Source: Perca fluviatilis (taxonomy: Eukaryota > Chordata > Actinopteri > Perciformes > Percidae). Taken from it: 64,000 nucleotides of DNA. The position numbers and the translations under genes were made by a program. Where the stretch lies: positions 30,407,285 through 30,471,284 of the forward strand of contig NC_053116.1 in NCBI RefSeq assembly GCF_010015445.1. The letters run 5' to 3'. Numbering within the stretch: the stretch's first letter is position 1; every line of letters begins with the position of its first letter. Positions 1 to 13,181 of this stretch are shown in pieces. The notes under the pieces were generated by a model. That model made no database searches and was not told the DNA's origin. It saw only the letters and a program-made list of their open reading frames with translations.

Positions 1-24
1 GTGTGTGTAAGGCACATGTTAGAA

Positions 25-62
<38 letters not shown>

Positions 63-1126
63 GTCCTCCTTCTCTGTCCCTCATGTCCTTTCAATGTTTC
101 TTACACTACTGTGTTAGTTGGAGTCCAGATTACATAGAGGTCCCTCTCTGTAATAGCACTGCCCAATTGACTTAAAATGTACATAATACTGAAAGACACC
201 CATAGGGAAGCATGCAGTGTGCGTGCGTCTTTCAGTCTTCCAGAGATCAATCAATAGCTCACACACTGATCAGGCGACAGGAACACACACTGTATACATT
301 GTGTGACACAGACTTCTATTGTGCTCTATTGTGCTTGTGCTTGACAGTGACTGGCATTGTCAAAAGACGTCTGCACAATGGCTGCTGTGTAATCCTGGTG
401 CGCTTACCCGTGGATTCAAGGCTTCAGACAAAGTTTCATACATCTGAAAAGGAAGAGTTGGATATATTAAATTATCATTATTTGATAAATAACGATCTTT
501 TTTCCAGTCTCATTGGCTGAGTGGTGCGTTGGGGCGGCGTGATCGATCACACTGCCAGCTGTCAAACGGATGAAATTCTCCAGTTCCGGCACCGTCGTAA
601 ATCTTTTTTCATGTGGCTGACAGCGCCCTAATGTCACCCCTCCCATGTCGGCGCTCGCCTCCACAATGAATGGTCATGCAAAGAACCCACATGTCTATAA
701 TGTCCTGAATGCTGTCCTCCCCAGAACATTTTGATTGATCTGGTCTAAAGCTAATGAATTTAGTGATTGAGAGACACCACGTGGTGTTTAGCTGATTGAC
801 TTACGTCCAGGCGGAGTCACAAATCTTTTGACAGTACCCGAGCATGCGAAGGATTTGCTGGAAGTGAATCAGTGCCGGCTGCTGGGAAAGAGGGTGAATT
901 GGTCTGCGGCCTTGGACTCTGAGATAGAATGTAAGAGTGACACTTATGGAGGAAGAAAAAGATGTTTGTCATTGCCAGAGAAGCAGCTGCTTACGTGTCT
1001 ACCTTTTAAAGAGCGTCCTGTGTTTAGATTTTTTTCATCTTGTGTACCATCATGATGATTGTATTGGAATTTTCATTACGGACTTCACTGTGTAACTTTT
1101 ACCATGTTGCTGTTCTCCTATACATA

Positions 1127-1165
<39 letters not shown>

Positions 1166-2407
1166 CACCTGATTAAAACATAATTTCATCTTCACAATGC
1201 GAAATAACCTGCCTTTATGCATATGTCTGAATAGAAAGCGAGAAATCTAATTTATAACTGACTGTAAATCCATACAGATTGTTTGGATGCATTGAACACA
1301 AAGAATGTTTTTTGGCTTCCCATATGATGTCAGCACAGCAGGGTACCAGCACAAACTAAACAAGGAAGTGTGCGTGCAGCGTTAGATATTGTAGCAGATT
1401 TATATTTAGAGGACCAAGCAATGGAGGTGCATTGGCACCCTAATGTTTTCAAAGGCTTTTATTCTTTCTTCCCTGATTTTTTTTGTCTTTCTTTTGTCTT
1501 AGATTTTGGATATCGTAATATTGCAAGTGTTGCCTTTTCCTGGTTTCAAAGGCCGCATTAGATCAAAGTGATGTCATTGACTGGCTGTTCTATTATTTAC
1601 CTTTACCCACTTAGTCATTAAATCGACATTTCTGATCATTATTCATAAAAAGAAATCTCTTTGTGTAAATAACATTTAGTTAAAGCACCAATTGTCAGCC
1701 CTACAATCTTGTCGCAATTTCGACATTGAGGTATTCAGTTAAGAATATTGTGATATTTGATTTCCTCCATATCGCCCAGCCATACCATCAGTCCAACGTT
1801 CGACTTAAGTTTTAACCCGTAAAAAAGATTTGACTCAAGATTAGTTTATAGTTTGTCTTCACCACCATATGCAAAATGAAACATCTTGGGGATGCCTTTC
1901 ACACAGACTTTGACTTGAGGGCAAAAAGGTTTTTCAAAACAATTTTGAAATAAGCCTGTTTTTTTTAACTATAAACAACTTTTTATAATGTTTAATTAAA
2001 ACAATGTTTTCTTTTTTTTTTGTCTTGGCCCAAGGTATTGCTGCTTCCTTCCTGCCCAGATGGTTTTTCCCCGCCATCCCTTTAAGTCGAGCTATTTTAG
2101 TGCATATTCAGTAGTACTTTGAATCACTGGAAGCAGTAGTGTGAGGTGAACTCCCTGGAGCCTGTTGACGTACTGGCCTCACGTCTAGTTTTTGTTCAGT
2201 AGGAAGAGAAGAGTTTCTAAATTGGTAGTGAGGCTGTATATAAAAGAGAAATACAAGCAGAATTGTGGCTTTTAAGAGACGAGGATAATTCTGTAAAACC
2301 ACTGAAACACACAGTTTGGCAGGCAAACTAGGAGTGAACAAATGAAAGAGCTAGGACAGAAATTCTTTATTCACAGTTCTTTTGTCATTTCAGCTGTGTG
2401 TGTGTGC

Positions 2408-2438
<31 letters not shown>

Positions 2439-5400
2439 AGTGAGTGCAAGCGCAGAAAGACTCATGGAAGTGCGAGCGAGTTGCTTGAAATGTGTTGCCT
2501 GTTGCCTCCGGAGGTTAACACAAAATCACTCAGCGGCAGACACATTGTCATTGACAAAGAGCTCTGCAGAGCAGGAAAGAAAAATCAGTCACCTTAGGTG
2601 TCGAGACTCTGTGTCGAATATTTTAGCATTTGCATGTTTATTTGATTAGCATCTCTCGCGGCTGCAGTGATTGGACTCACAAACAGTCGAGGCGCTTGGG
2701 TATGTTAGTCAGTCTGAGATCACCAGTGCTGTTTTTCCTAATCAAGTTAATTAGAGGAAGTGCCGTGGGAGCCAGATTGACAGCGGTGAGGGAACGCCGG
2801 TCCACTTACTGCGGCCCGCAGGCTGTCATCGCGCAGAAATTGCAGGGAAATGTGGGTCAACAGGGTGTCAGAAGTTACTCGAGGCGTTGTGGGTGTCGCA
2901 CGCCGCAGGGCTGCGATCAACCACATAGTTTTTCCAATTTCTACATTTTTCATTTCATTTCCGTTTTTTTTTTCTGAGCCCTCATTCTGTAGCTCCTGAC
3001 TTGATTGAAGATGCAATAAATGTCAAGCGTTGTCATTGGTTTTGTTTTGCGTACATCAGTCCGAGAAATAATTTTCCTGTGGCGCACACACCCCAATGAT
3101 AAAATCGCTTGTTTGGTTCAATGAGACGGTGTTTACACGTCATGTCACCTATGATAGATACATGTCACAAGATCAGGGATCGCAGTTTGTCTTTCTTCCT
3201 TCCCCATGCTGTTTGTGCTTGTCTCCGTTTTGAAGAGCAGCACGTTCTCAGTTGTAAATGCACAAAGAGGCTTCGATTCACCCCCTGCCTGTGATAAGTG
3301 TTCAGTGGTAGACAGACACAGCCCGCGGGTATGCCTTTTGCTGTATGCTAATATAGCTTTTTCTCTGCACCTCCCTTTCCCCTCGACTAATACGAAACCT
3401 AAATGTTTTTAATGCGAGGTAGGCAAAGGGAGTCGGATCAAAGCCCTGCAGGTGAAGAAACACAGAGGGCGGGGCTTGCTGCAGATTGGCTGTGCCCCAT
3501 TGGGGTCCTGTGTTGAAATGGGTTGCAGTTGGAGGTGATTTTCGCTGCCAGTTGGCTACTACCAGTATCACCTGGATTACACTGATTCACTGCCCTGCAG
3601 AATACAGGGAGCGATTTGGAATTGAACACAGACCCGAGGGGAAAAAGTCCAATTAACATATGTATGAGCTGAGCGCAGATGGGGGGGGGGAAGCTTCGCC
3701 AAAATAATCTCCCAGCATTTCACCGACATGGTACGGGGGGTTAACAGTGTGTGTAACTGCTCAGCGCAGCAACCACACAATCACAGCCAGTGTCCTCCCG
3801 GAGCTTGCTGTGCCATCACGGCGAACGAGGGGCTGTTACACTGCATCCTCGGCACTTTACCAGTCAGATAACACCACTAAGTGGGCAGTAATGATACTTC
3901 AGGAGGACAGGTATGCAGATATCAGGACTTCGGAGGAACGTGTCTTCTCTATTTTTCAACATGGCCGGCCAGCGCCTCTGCTGGGGCGAGTTGACACAGC
4001 GCGGCCTAACCTGAAGTAATCCCCTCCGAGCCCTGAAGCAGTGCCATTAGAATACCACACTAATTAAAATAGAAAAGTTACACGACGGCTGGCAGGAGAG
4101 GATACAGGCTGAGGTGACACCCAGAATGTAAAGTCCTCTCAACCGGCGTCATGGTACAGAAACATAGCTGAATGCGCACTAGCACAAAGCAGAATCCTTG
4201 ATGAGAAAGAATTATTCATGTTTTACTGTTTCTCCTGACTTTTCCCCACTGCCACAGCAGACCACTCACTGCACCTGCTCAGCCACTAAAACAATGCCTC
4301 GGCTACTGCGCTAATGTGTTTGCCACTACAGATTCATTCAACTGTCAAGCTAATTTTCACGTACTGTACAAATAGCTCTGTTTAAACCCAGCGACTTTGG
4401 TGTATTCTGGACCTGCCTGACAGAAACACTGATACATGCATGAAAAATATGTATTTAAGTGTCTGGGAGAAGACCAGGGAGAGAAAAAGAGCTGGAACAG
4501 GCTTGTGAACACCATCCCACAAGCCTTAGTTGTGACAGGCTGCCATTTCAAAGCTTCTGCCTGCAACCAAGAGAGAGGAAAAGACAGCTTTTTAACTGTG
4601 TCATACAATTTTTACACTTAGGGAGTTTTGTCTTGGTTTTTTTTCTTCTAACACCCTCTCCAGTTAATAAATCAGGAAGAAATTTTGCCCCCCAGAGGTA
4701 GAGGGTGATAAAAAATTAGTTTTGGAGGGGAATTTTCTTTCATCTTTTTATGAAACAAAGAGAATGGGAGACTAAGGCGTTATCGGAGGCTGCAGTTGTG
4801 TTTTAGGAGCCTGTCCTCGGGAAGGGGGCTGTTGAACTTTTATGGAGGCCAAGGTTGTACAGCAAAGCTCGGATCACAAGCTTACGACTGAAAAGACATC
4901 ACAGGGAATCAATTGTTTTTTAAAGCTGTACCAAATTAAGCAGCATTGAAAAACTTACATATTTATGTGGCACCTCCAAGCTCTTTTGAAGTAGCAGCTA
5001 CTTGGCAGCAAAACAGAAATTCATAGCTGCTTTCCTCCTTTCCTAATCTGAAAAACCCATCAAAATGCGAGAGACTGTGTCCATGGTCGAGGTCTGAAAA
5101 GATTTGTTTAATTACAGCCAAAACTAAGTGAGGAGGTAGAGAAAAAAAAGAATCCACTTGCAATTTTAATAGCTACACCTCAGTTGCTATCATCATTTGG
5201 AAAAGATGGTCCATAGAATTGTATCTTTAGATGTTCAGGTGACATCGATCCTCATCAAATGTACCCCTCCCAGCGCCTCAATCAGAGTAAAACAAGCTAA
5301 TTGCCTCCGTCTGTGTTATCAGTTGATCTTTTACCCCAGCATCAGAGGCACTACTGAACGATTCTGAGCTGATAAATGAATCATGGGGCTCCAAGCACCA

Positions 5401-7201
5401 CAAGCCGCCCCCCTGTGATGCCATCTAATCCCATAATGGTCACAATAATGATGGAGTCATGGGTGGCATCATTACAAGGGTCAGTTTCCATGACAGCACC
5501 CCCCAACCCTCTTAACAAAAAGCTAAAATAAAAGGTAGACTAGACAAGGAAGGAGTTTGCTTGACTTTGGGTGTAAAATGCACCTCTTTGAGAGCTTCTA
5601 ATCAGAAATTATTTGATGCCTCTGTTTGCTTTTTCCCACTAATCTGCAGACACACCCCATTCAGCTGAAACCCCTTTCTCAATGAAGTTCCGCTGTTAGG
5701 CCGGCCTTGCTTATTCACACAGAAGCAAACAAAGGTGGCATAATGCCGCCCCAGTGTGTGATTTCAAAAAAGCATTCCGGGAGCAAAAGAGGCGTAACAT
5801 GTAACGCAACAGCATCAGTGTCTTAGTGTGTGTGAGCCAGTCCGCGCCGTTTAATCAACCACGCGGACCCGACCCGACCCAGAAACCGCCAACTTTATGC
5901 ATTATAGTAGCACAATTGTCAGTAGAGGGAAGGGCAGAGACGGCCGCAGCAACAGCTTTGTCCCTTAATGCTGTTTTCGTAACTTTCACACAGAGAGCGA
6001 GGCAGCTTAAAGGTGCAACAGCCCCGCCTTATACAGGCTGTATGAAAGGGGCTTGAGTGATCCGTCCCTCATGCGTGAAGCTTCCCAAATGAAAATCACT
6101 ATGGAGCCCGGCTATAGTCTCTTGCTTACTTTAGATATCGGAGTGTATACCATCCTACCTTAAGGCTGACACTTTTAACCATCAAGCCAAGCCCTCAACA
6201 TTGACGCACGCACGCACGCACACACACACACTGGCACCCTGTCTCAGTATACACAATGCCATGTAATATTTTCATTGACACATGAAGCTGTAAAAACTTG
6301 ATCGAATCATGATGGGAGGCTGTGATGAAGAAATGTTTTTAGCTTTTTTTTTCAGGTTTCCTCTACCTCATGATCAGGTTATACTGTATCAGCCCAGCCT
6401 CCATCCAACTGCCGCTACCGAGAATCATACGTACAAAACCCAGTCCTAATGAAGTCTGAAGTTTTAATGAAGTCATGCTGGAGCTAGTGCATGAGAGAGA
6501 GAGACTGAAGCAGACACCTCTCTGTGATGTTCACATTTCATATCTGCCTCTGCCCAGGAGCTTGCCTTTTGTGAATTATTAAGCAGAGGGCTCTTTCTTC
6601 TCTTCGCCTGTTTTCTCTTTCTCCGTTCTCTACATTTTCTCTCTCTCACACACTCTCTTCCTCTTTTTTTTCTCACTCCTCCATGTCAGTTCAACTGGCT
6701 TTGGCGAAAGCGGTGGCTCTCACTGAGATGCAAATGGCAGCCTTTGAAGGGGCACACTGGGAACGTCAATTAATCCAGGCGTTTGGTCGCCTGGAAAGAA
6801 AAAAAAGGCTTTGCAACCATTGTTCGTAGGCTGTTTCATCTCTATTGTGCTACAGGGCCATGTTTTTATCCGCTGTCCTCATGCCACTGGATTGGGCGGA
6901 CTCTTCAAAGATTCAGGATACATGAGAATAGGCACTAAGGCGAGGAAATGACATAGGAAGCTAAGGAAGTAGAGGTGTCACAGACATAGGGCTGTATTGC
7001 ATACTACATCATATCTCCTTTCCTCCCCAAACCTTTTTCTAACACAAAACCTGCAGTTCCCATGTAGCTATGCTCTAACTTACCTCCCTGTCACCTCGCC
7101 CCAGACTTTTCTCCAACCTCTACTTTGTATTCTTCCCATCTACCCAGTTCAGTATATCTCCTCTAACTAAGTTCTCTATCTCTTGGTTGGTCGGCCTTCA
7201 G
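1..7201 (+). other. agrn: agrin intron upstream of the Kazal 5 exon
   Basis: No supportable exon is seen in these 7.2 kb. Open frames are short and have no domain signature. The stretch contains a (CTTT)n tract at about 25-61, a (CA)n tract at 1135-1164, a (TG)n tract at 2395-2430, and a fragment near 1650-1790 ending in a sequence like the ATATCGCCCAGCC terminus of a widespread fish hAT-like repeat. The 3' end is a pyrimidine-rich tract and CAG at 7199-7201. Whether the left edge is intron or intergenic cannot be told from the window, but the downstream exon needs an upstream phase-1 partner. Confidence 0.7.
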
Positions 7202-7423
7202 ATCTCAGCATACCGAGCCCCTGCCTGGATAAGGTGTGCGAGCATGGGGCGGTGTGCGTGGTCAAGAACAACGAGCCGGTGTGCGAGTGCCCTGAGGCCT
7301 GCCCGCAAACGTCCGACCCAGTGTGCGGATCTGACGGCCACAGCTACGGCAGCCCCTGTGAGATGCGAGCGATGGGCTGTGCCCTGCAGAAGACCATTCA
7401 CATTCAACACAAAGGACCCTGTG
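7202..7423 (+). CDS. agrn: agrin exon: follistatin-like/Kazal domain 5
   Basis: Spliced in and out in phase 1 (acceptor TTCAG at 7197-7201, donor GTGAGT at 7424). It encodes about 74 residues. The EGF-like half begins SPCLDKVCEHGAVC and ends CECPEACP. The Kazal half follows with PVCGSDGHSYGSPCEM and closes with KGPC. It aligns best with the fifth Kazal module of mammalian agrin (SPCLDVQCAFGATC...). The Kazal array forms the rod-like N-terminal half of the proteoglycan and can bind growth factors such as TGF-beta family members. The exon holds exactly one module, the usual agrin arrangement. All ten expected cysteines look present and no break is seen. Confidence 0.95.
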
Positions 7424-9121
7424 GTGAGTGACCACACTACAGTCACATTACACTAAGTAATTGTCATGAAATCACTATAAAATGTGTGAATTATAGCTCA
7501 CAGGTAGGGAACTATCTGTCCTTGTGAAATATAATTAAGCTCAAATTAATTAATAGTGCTACGTTACCCAAAGGCAAAATTATGATCCACAGATATTAAC
7601 AATTATCACTTATACAATTATATTCATAGTGACCCCTCGGGCTTCCCTTTTATATCCAACAAAGTAAAAACTATACTAAATACACCAACTGGTCTTTTAA
7701 GGAATTTTCTTATCCCTCGTCCATTACTCTTCATCTCTTCCCTCCTGCTCTCCTTCAGCCCTTCTCTACCAACACCAAGACTCCAATCTGCCTGTTTTGA
7801 CCTTTAAGTAAAGATGCACTTTACTCCTGATAAAAGAGAACGCGGAGCATACTTGTCTTTAATTGGCTACATGAGTCACTTGGCTTTGTCCTGCAGTGTC
7901 GGAGTACCAGCTAGTCATTAGTACACCAGCGACAGCAGAGCTTCAAGTGGTAAAAATATCTTCAGATCCACTATGCGGGCACATATGGGCAGATTTCTAC
8001 TGTTTGTTAAACCCACTTTGTGAATACTCTTGATGGCTAAATGCCATCTTGGAAGGCCAATGGACTCTAATTGGTGATTGAGTATTCTTCCTTGTCTACA
8101 ATCAAGCCGTTTTGCTTTTCACACACACTGGGCAAAAGCTCAGCGGTTATCAGCCCCTTGCCCTGACTCTCTCAGTTACCTTATTTACTCCGTTTTACTG
8201 TTTTACAATAGATTTTCTTCCTGCATATTTTGAAGACCATAACAATGAAAATACGTTTGCCTCTGCGGGTCGAGTTTCTTTGTACGAGCTGGTCTGAATG
8301 TTTTGTAAAATGAGAAGTTTCTTTCTGTACTGAGAAAATGATAGGGTTAGTTGTTGGAGAGGCCCTACGCTCCCTCTCTGCTTGCCCGTGTATTGCATCT
8401 GTCATTTCCCCCACCCAGCCTTCTGAAAATTGAAATCCAGCGCAAGGATGTATGCCAACAGGAAATGGAGCGAGAGCGGTGTTTGGTCGGTGGGCAGGCG
8501 GGCTGACTCAATTTGGTGCGCTGCGCTGCAGGTAGGCGGCAGGTCTGTTGGCCCGGGGTCCCTCTGCGGTAATGAATAGTCTTTATTTTAAAAAGCGAGA
8601 AGCAGAGCGAGCTGGCGGAGTGGAGGGCCCTGTCTGTAATCCAGCACTATGGATGGCTCTTGGCTCCCAGAGGAAACAGGCCTGCGTCAGCGCAATGGTG
8701 CCATAAAAATGCTGAGGCATTGGCTTGCCAGTCGCGAACCAGCCGAGGAATGATGGCGATGATAATGTGGGTTATTTCTGGGCTGTTTGCACAGCTTTAC
8801 TGGGCCTCATTCAGCACCATAACATCTGACTGACTTAAGCTATTATCTCACCTAATTATCACAGGCTATTCCCCCCAGTAATATACTATACATGTTTATG
8901 GAGCAGAAAGGGGGAGAGAGGAGAAGAACATATGCTGCCTTCAGGTGCTACTGGAAGTGTCGAAATTAAAGGTTAAAGGCATGAGCAACGGAAGAAACTG
9001 GTGAATAAAGTGAGATTTTTCTGTGCTATCCAGGTTGTTGACTAACCCCAACCCTTATAGTACAGAAGAGCATACAAAGTAATGAATTAAGTTTACCATT
9101 CTGAGCTGATAATTGGCATTA

Positions 9122-10283
9122 CAGTTTTTTTCGATTGCTAAACGACAGTGGGCACAACTGGAGTCACATGTGCAAAACTCAAACTACAGTCTGCACTACC
9201 TACAGTCACCTGAGCTAAACAGTTCACATCACCTGCAAAACTCATTCAAAGCAACACAACTCTTAACACATGGCTCAAACAGTATGCACAGGCCTCACTG
9301 AGATAACACACAGTGTCACTCAGAACACACTGAGGGTAAAAACACTAGCATCAAACACCAATACAGAAATTACAAACTTTCTCATCTTTACAGTTTGAAC
9401 GATTAGAGTAACTTGACACTACTCAACAGTTTATTTAAGGAAAAAATATAGATTGTATAGCATACCAATTTTTACATAAGGTAAACAAGAAGGAATGAAA
9501 ATCAGCAGTTTTCTTCAATAAAGTATTTTGTCTCTAGTAATTTATGGAATTACTGGGGGAAAAAACTAAAGGTACATAACAGTACCAAAGAATAGTGTGA
9601 CTAATCCTGCCTCTCTCCAGCATCATGTGGCAAGTTTTCTTCATCACATTGGATGTCTGCATCATCTCTAAATACAAATGAATGTGGTGTTTCTATTGCT
9701 TTCACCTCCATTACTTTCTGAAAAACAGTAAGAATGCAGTTTTACTATTGTAAAGATATTGTGTTTTTCACTTTTTTTTTATAGCTGTGTACATAACCTC
9801 AGACATCTTACCTGGACATATTGGTATCTTTGCTCTTTTACCCGTTTCAGTACAGTGTATGATTGTTTCATTCTTATTTGGTGTTTGTATACAAAAAAAG
9901 GCTTTCTGAGCTTTCTCTGTATAAATACCATATATGTTCACTAACTAGTCTAAAACAAGACACCTGCTTAGGCTTTCAGCTAAAATTGCAATCAGCAGTG
10001 TTTGATAGGCACCAGACTGAAATCTATTTTGTTTTGAATGTGTGGTTAACAGTTTTGACAGCAGTGTGTTAGCATTTGAACAAAGTGCTGTAAATCTACA
10101 GTGTTGTGCACGTTGTGGTTAAAGTCATGGGATAAGTGTGTAGAGTTTTGAAAACTGTGTTCAAGCAATGAAAAACGAGCTAGAGTTTGGTCCACATGAA
10201 CTGCTGCTGTGCAGACTGTAGTTAGAGTTTTGCACATGTGACTCCAGTTGTGCCCACTGTCGTTTAGCAATCGAAAAAAACTG
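9122..10283. mobile_element. TA-flanked DNA transposon, non-autonomous or decayed
   Basis: The two ends are near-perfect inverted repeats. The left end reads CAGTTTTTTTCGATTGC from 9122 and continues through GTGGGCACAACTGGAGTCAC. The right end is its reverse complement and finishes at 10283. Similarity extends for about 60 bp and weakly further. TA lies on both outer sides (9120-9121 and 10284-10285), as expected for TA target duplication in the IS630/Tc1/mariner superfamily. On the minus strand around 9605-9730 an acceptor-like TTTTTCAG is followed by a short open stretch with PHSFVFRDDADIQCDEEN and a stop, resembling the last exon of a transposase. The family name is not known to me. Confidence 0.75.
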
Positions 10284-10584
10284 TAAATCTCTTCATTTGT
10301 TGCTTTAATGTTTCGTCAAAACTTGAATTATATGCCACATTTTCATCTTCATATTCATTTTGCAACATTAAGTAGGTCTTTATGTGGTGTGATTTCCAAA
10401 ATAGCCATTTTTTTTTTCTTTATTGTTTACTGGCTCTGTTTTGTTATTTCCACCCAAATGCTCTATAATGCGTATGTTGTCAGATTTATGGCTTCCAGAC
10501 TCAAAAGTAGGAGCTTAAGGGAGGCAGGTGAGGGCAGCAATAGTTTAAGAGGCTGCCACAATAGAAAATAACTGGGCATACGTG

Positions 10585-10590
<6 letters not shown>

Positions 10591-10680
<90 letters not shown>
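10591..10680. repeat. (TG)45 microsatellite
   Basis: Uninterrupted TG dinucleotides for about 90 bases in the Kazal 5/6 intron. Apparent reading frames through it are simple-repeat artefacts. Confidence 0.98.
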
Positions 10681-10681
<1 letters not shown>

Positions 10682-11699
10682 CTACAGCCTCTCATGGGCC
10701 CAGCCCATAATTTCATTTCCTTTCCTGCGGGCTTGAAAAATAGCAGTTATCTATATGGCTCAGGTGCAACCCGATACGAGTGACATTTGTTATTATTCCA
10801 AGATTTTTCCTCCTGCATTTGAGTGGCGGGCGACCTTGTAAGGTGGGCTGGCAGAGGTGTGCTCAGTTAATAGACCCCCCAGCTGGATATCAGTCGTCTC
10901 AGAGAAAGGCTCATTCATACGGCTTTACCCAAACAGATGATAGCAGAGGTGCCGGAATCATTTAAGAAAAGGAAACAAATTCTCCTTTTTTTCTCCCACA
11001 GGTTTTTGAATTGATATACACAGTTGAGTAAGAAATATAGGTCACACCAGCAGCATGAGAGGGGTCTGAGAGAGACGGTGAATGGAGGGCAGAGGAAAGA
11101 GGGAGGGGAAAGTAATAAATGCAGGGTGGGAAGGAGATGGAGGTAAATAAGATGAGGAGGAGCAGAGAAAGTGGGGGGCAGAGTTAATAGCGTACCGACC
11201 AGGCAGGCATCGACAGGGGAGTTGTTATCACCCAGGCATGTTTGCAAGCCTTCAAAACTCTAACCAGCCTACATCTTTCTGCTTAATCCTGAGAGTAATA
11301 CTCCGCCCAAACCCCCTCAACAGCTATTCATTTTTTCCCCCAGTGAGGATATCAACAAAACGCCACAAAGCTGGAGGGACTTTAGGGTTTTTTTCACCTC
11401 AATGTCTCAATCCTTCATGCTTTCAAGGCCACTTTTATACCAACCTGCCCCTTTTTCTCACTGTCACTTCCAAAACCACAAATACAACAAGAGAAGCTGT
11501 CACAGTACAAGAACAAACATCAGCAGTTCCCAACTTTAGGTCCAGGGGACTTCAGGGCGACCTTGACTAAATTCCCGCAGGTCCTCAGCAAGAGGAAAAA
11601 GTTTGCTTTGATAGTTGACATGGCAGGAAATACAGGGAAGGTTGGTATTATGAGGACATTCCACATTAATGTAAAGCATCTTTGTATTATCCTGTCATT

Positions 11700-12020
11700 A
11701 GTCTCACATTGCCAGACCTTCCTCAACAGCGCTGTGGAGGATGATCTGGCTAGTCCGCGCAGCAATCCGGGATGGGAGAAAAACGTGCTCTTGTGTATTG
11801 GCATTTCTTTAAACCAATCACAATCGTCTTGGGCGGCGCTAAGCACCGGACGGAGCCACGGTGCCGCTGCAAAATAGCCTCGGGAAGGAACTTGTTTTGG
11901 TGGAACACGTGCACGTTCTAAGGTTGTTTTAGTCGTGCAACAGAAAACTCAGATTGGACAGATTGGTTGGAAACTGCAGTCTGGATTTACCCTGCAGAGA
12001 TCTGAGGAGCAGTTAACCAT
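11700..12020. repeat. dispersed fish repeat (unclassified)
   Basis: The segment with GATCTGGCTAGTCCGCGCAG, then AATCACAATCGTCTTGGGCG and a downstream CCCTGCAGAGATCTGAGGAG, resembles a repeat met in many intron sequences of spiny-rayed fishes. This is from memory. I see no clear inverted ends or target duplication, so class and borders are uncertain. Confidence 0.45.
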
Positions 12021-12781
12021 AGGAGTTTAGAATTCCAACACAAAGAAAGCGGAAGGTAACATGACAACCCGAAAATGGGCATCCGAAAAGAGTGACATCC
12101 GGCGGAATTTCCGGCAGAACAAGAGCAATTTTTCTGGCTGAAGAGGTTCTTGCATCGGTGGACATGAAAGTGAATTTGAATGAGATGAGACTTAAAGAAA
12201 CTGTCGTAATGCCTAGCCTGCCAGAATCTTCACTTTAAAGTCTGAACCTTTTAAGGTTGGGAAGTCTACTTTGAGAGAAAGAAATATACAGTTTTTTACT
12301 GAAACTCAGAATTAGTGATGACAGACTTGGGGATGGATGAATCTGAGATGACAGAAAGTCGACATCTTAACATTACAAGTAATAGCAACAATTCTCCCTC
12401 TGCTTCTGGCTTTGAACTGAAGCTCCCCTCCTTTTCTGTCTGTTTTGCGATACGTGTTGTCTGGAGGATCAGGCACTGTGGAGAGCCAGGTGCGAGGGGC
12501 AGGTGCTGATAAAGAAGCGAGTCTGCTATCAGGACACAGGGCCCGATAAAGGACAACACTCACCACCGCCACTTCCTGATTTATAGCTGCTGCAACCAGA
12601 GAGGAGCCATGACCACAGCAACCACCGTTTTTATATTTTATGTTCATTTAGTTTTGTCACAGAAAACCAGAGCTATTATAAAGCCTCTCTTTATCTTTTG
12701 CAGCCAAAACCTCCAAACCAACATCTGATCATTGACAAAAGATTATTATTTAGCCTGAGTCATTGATTATTAGACTTAAAG

Positions 12782-13181
12782 TACATGGCCAAAAGTATAT
12801 GAGTACCCCAACATTACACTCATTTGTGATTGTTAAACGCCTGCATTAATATGCAGCTACAGTGTAACATCCTCCACTCTTCTGGGGAGGCCTTCCACAT
12901 GGTTTTGGAACCTGGCTGCAGGGATTTGCTCCCCTCCAGCAAACAAGAGCATTAGTGAGGTCTGCCACTGATGCTGAGGCCTGGCTTGCATTCGGTGTTC
13001 CAGTTAATCCCGAAAGTGTTGGATGGCTCTGTGCAGGCCAGCTCAGTGCTTCCACACCAAACTTGCAAAACCATTCCATGACTTTCTGCACAGAGGCATT
13101 GTCATGCTGAAAGAAGAAAGAGTCCCCTTAATTGGAATTAAGGTGACTAGCCCAAACCAGCCCCAGACTAAAAGTACACAG
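12782..13181 (-). mobile_element. Tc1-like transposon relic (transposase C-terminal part)
   Basis: The left end has ATGGCCAAAAGTATATGAGTACCCC, typical of the terminus of a common fish Tc1 family. Read on the minus strand, 12846-13091 gives SWPAQSHPT and ADLTNALV, corrupted versions of the Tc1 DDE-region motifs WPAQSPDLNPIEHLW and DLTNALV. There are several frameshifts and the 5' half of the element is gone. It is an old inactive fragment inside an intron. Confidence 0.75.
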
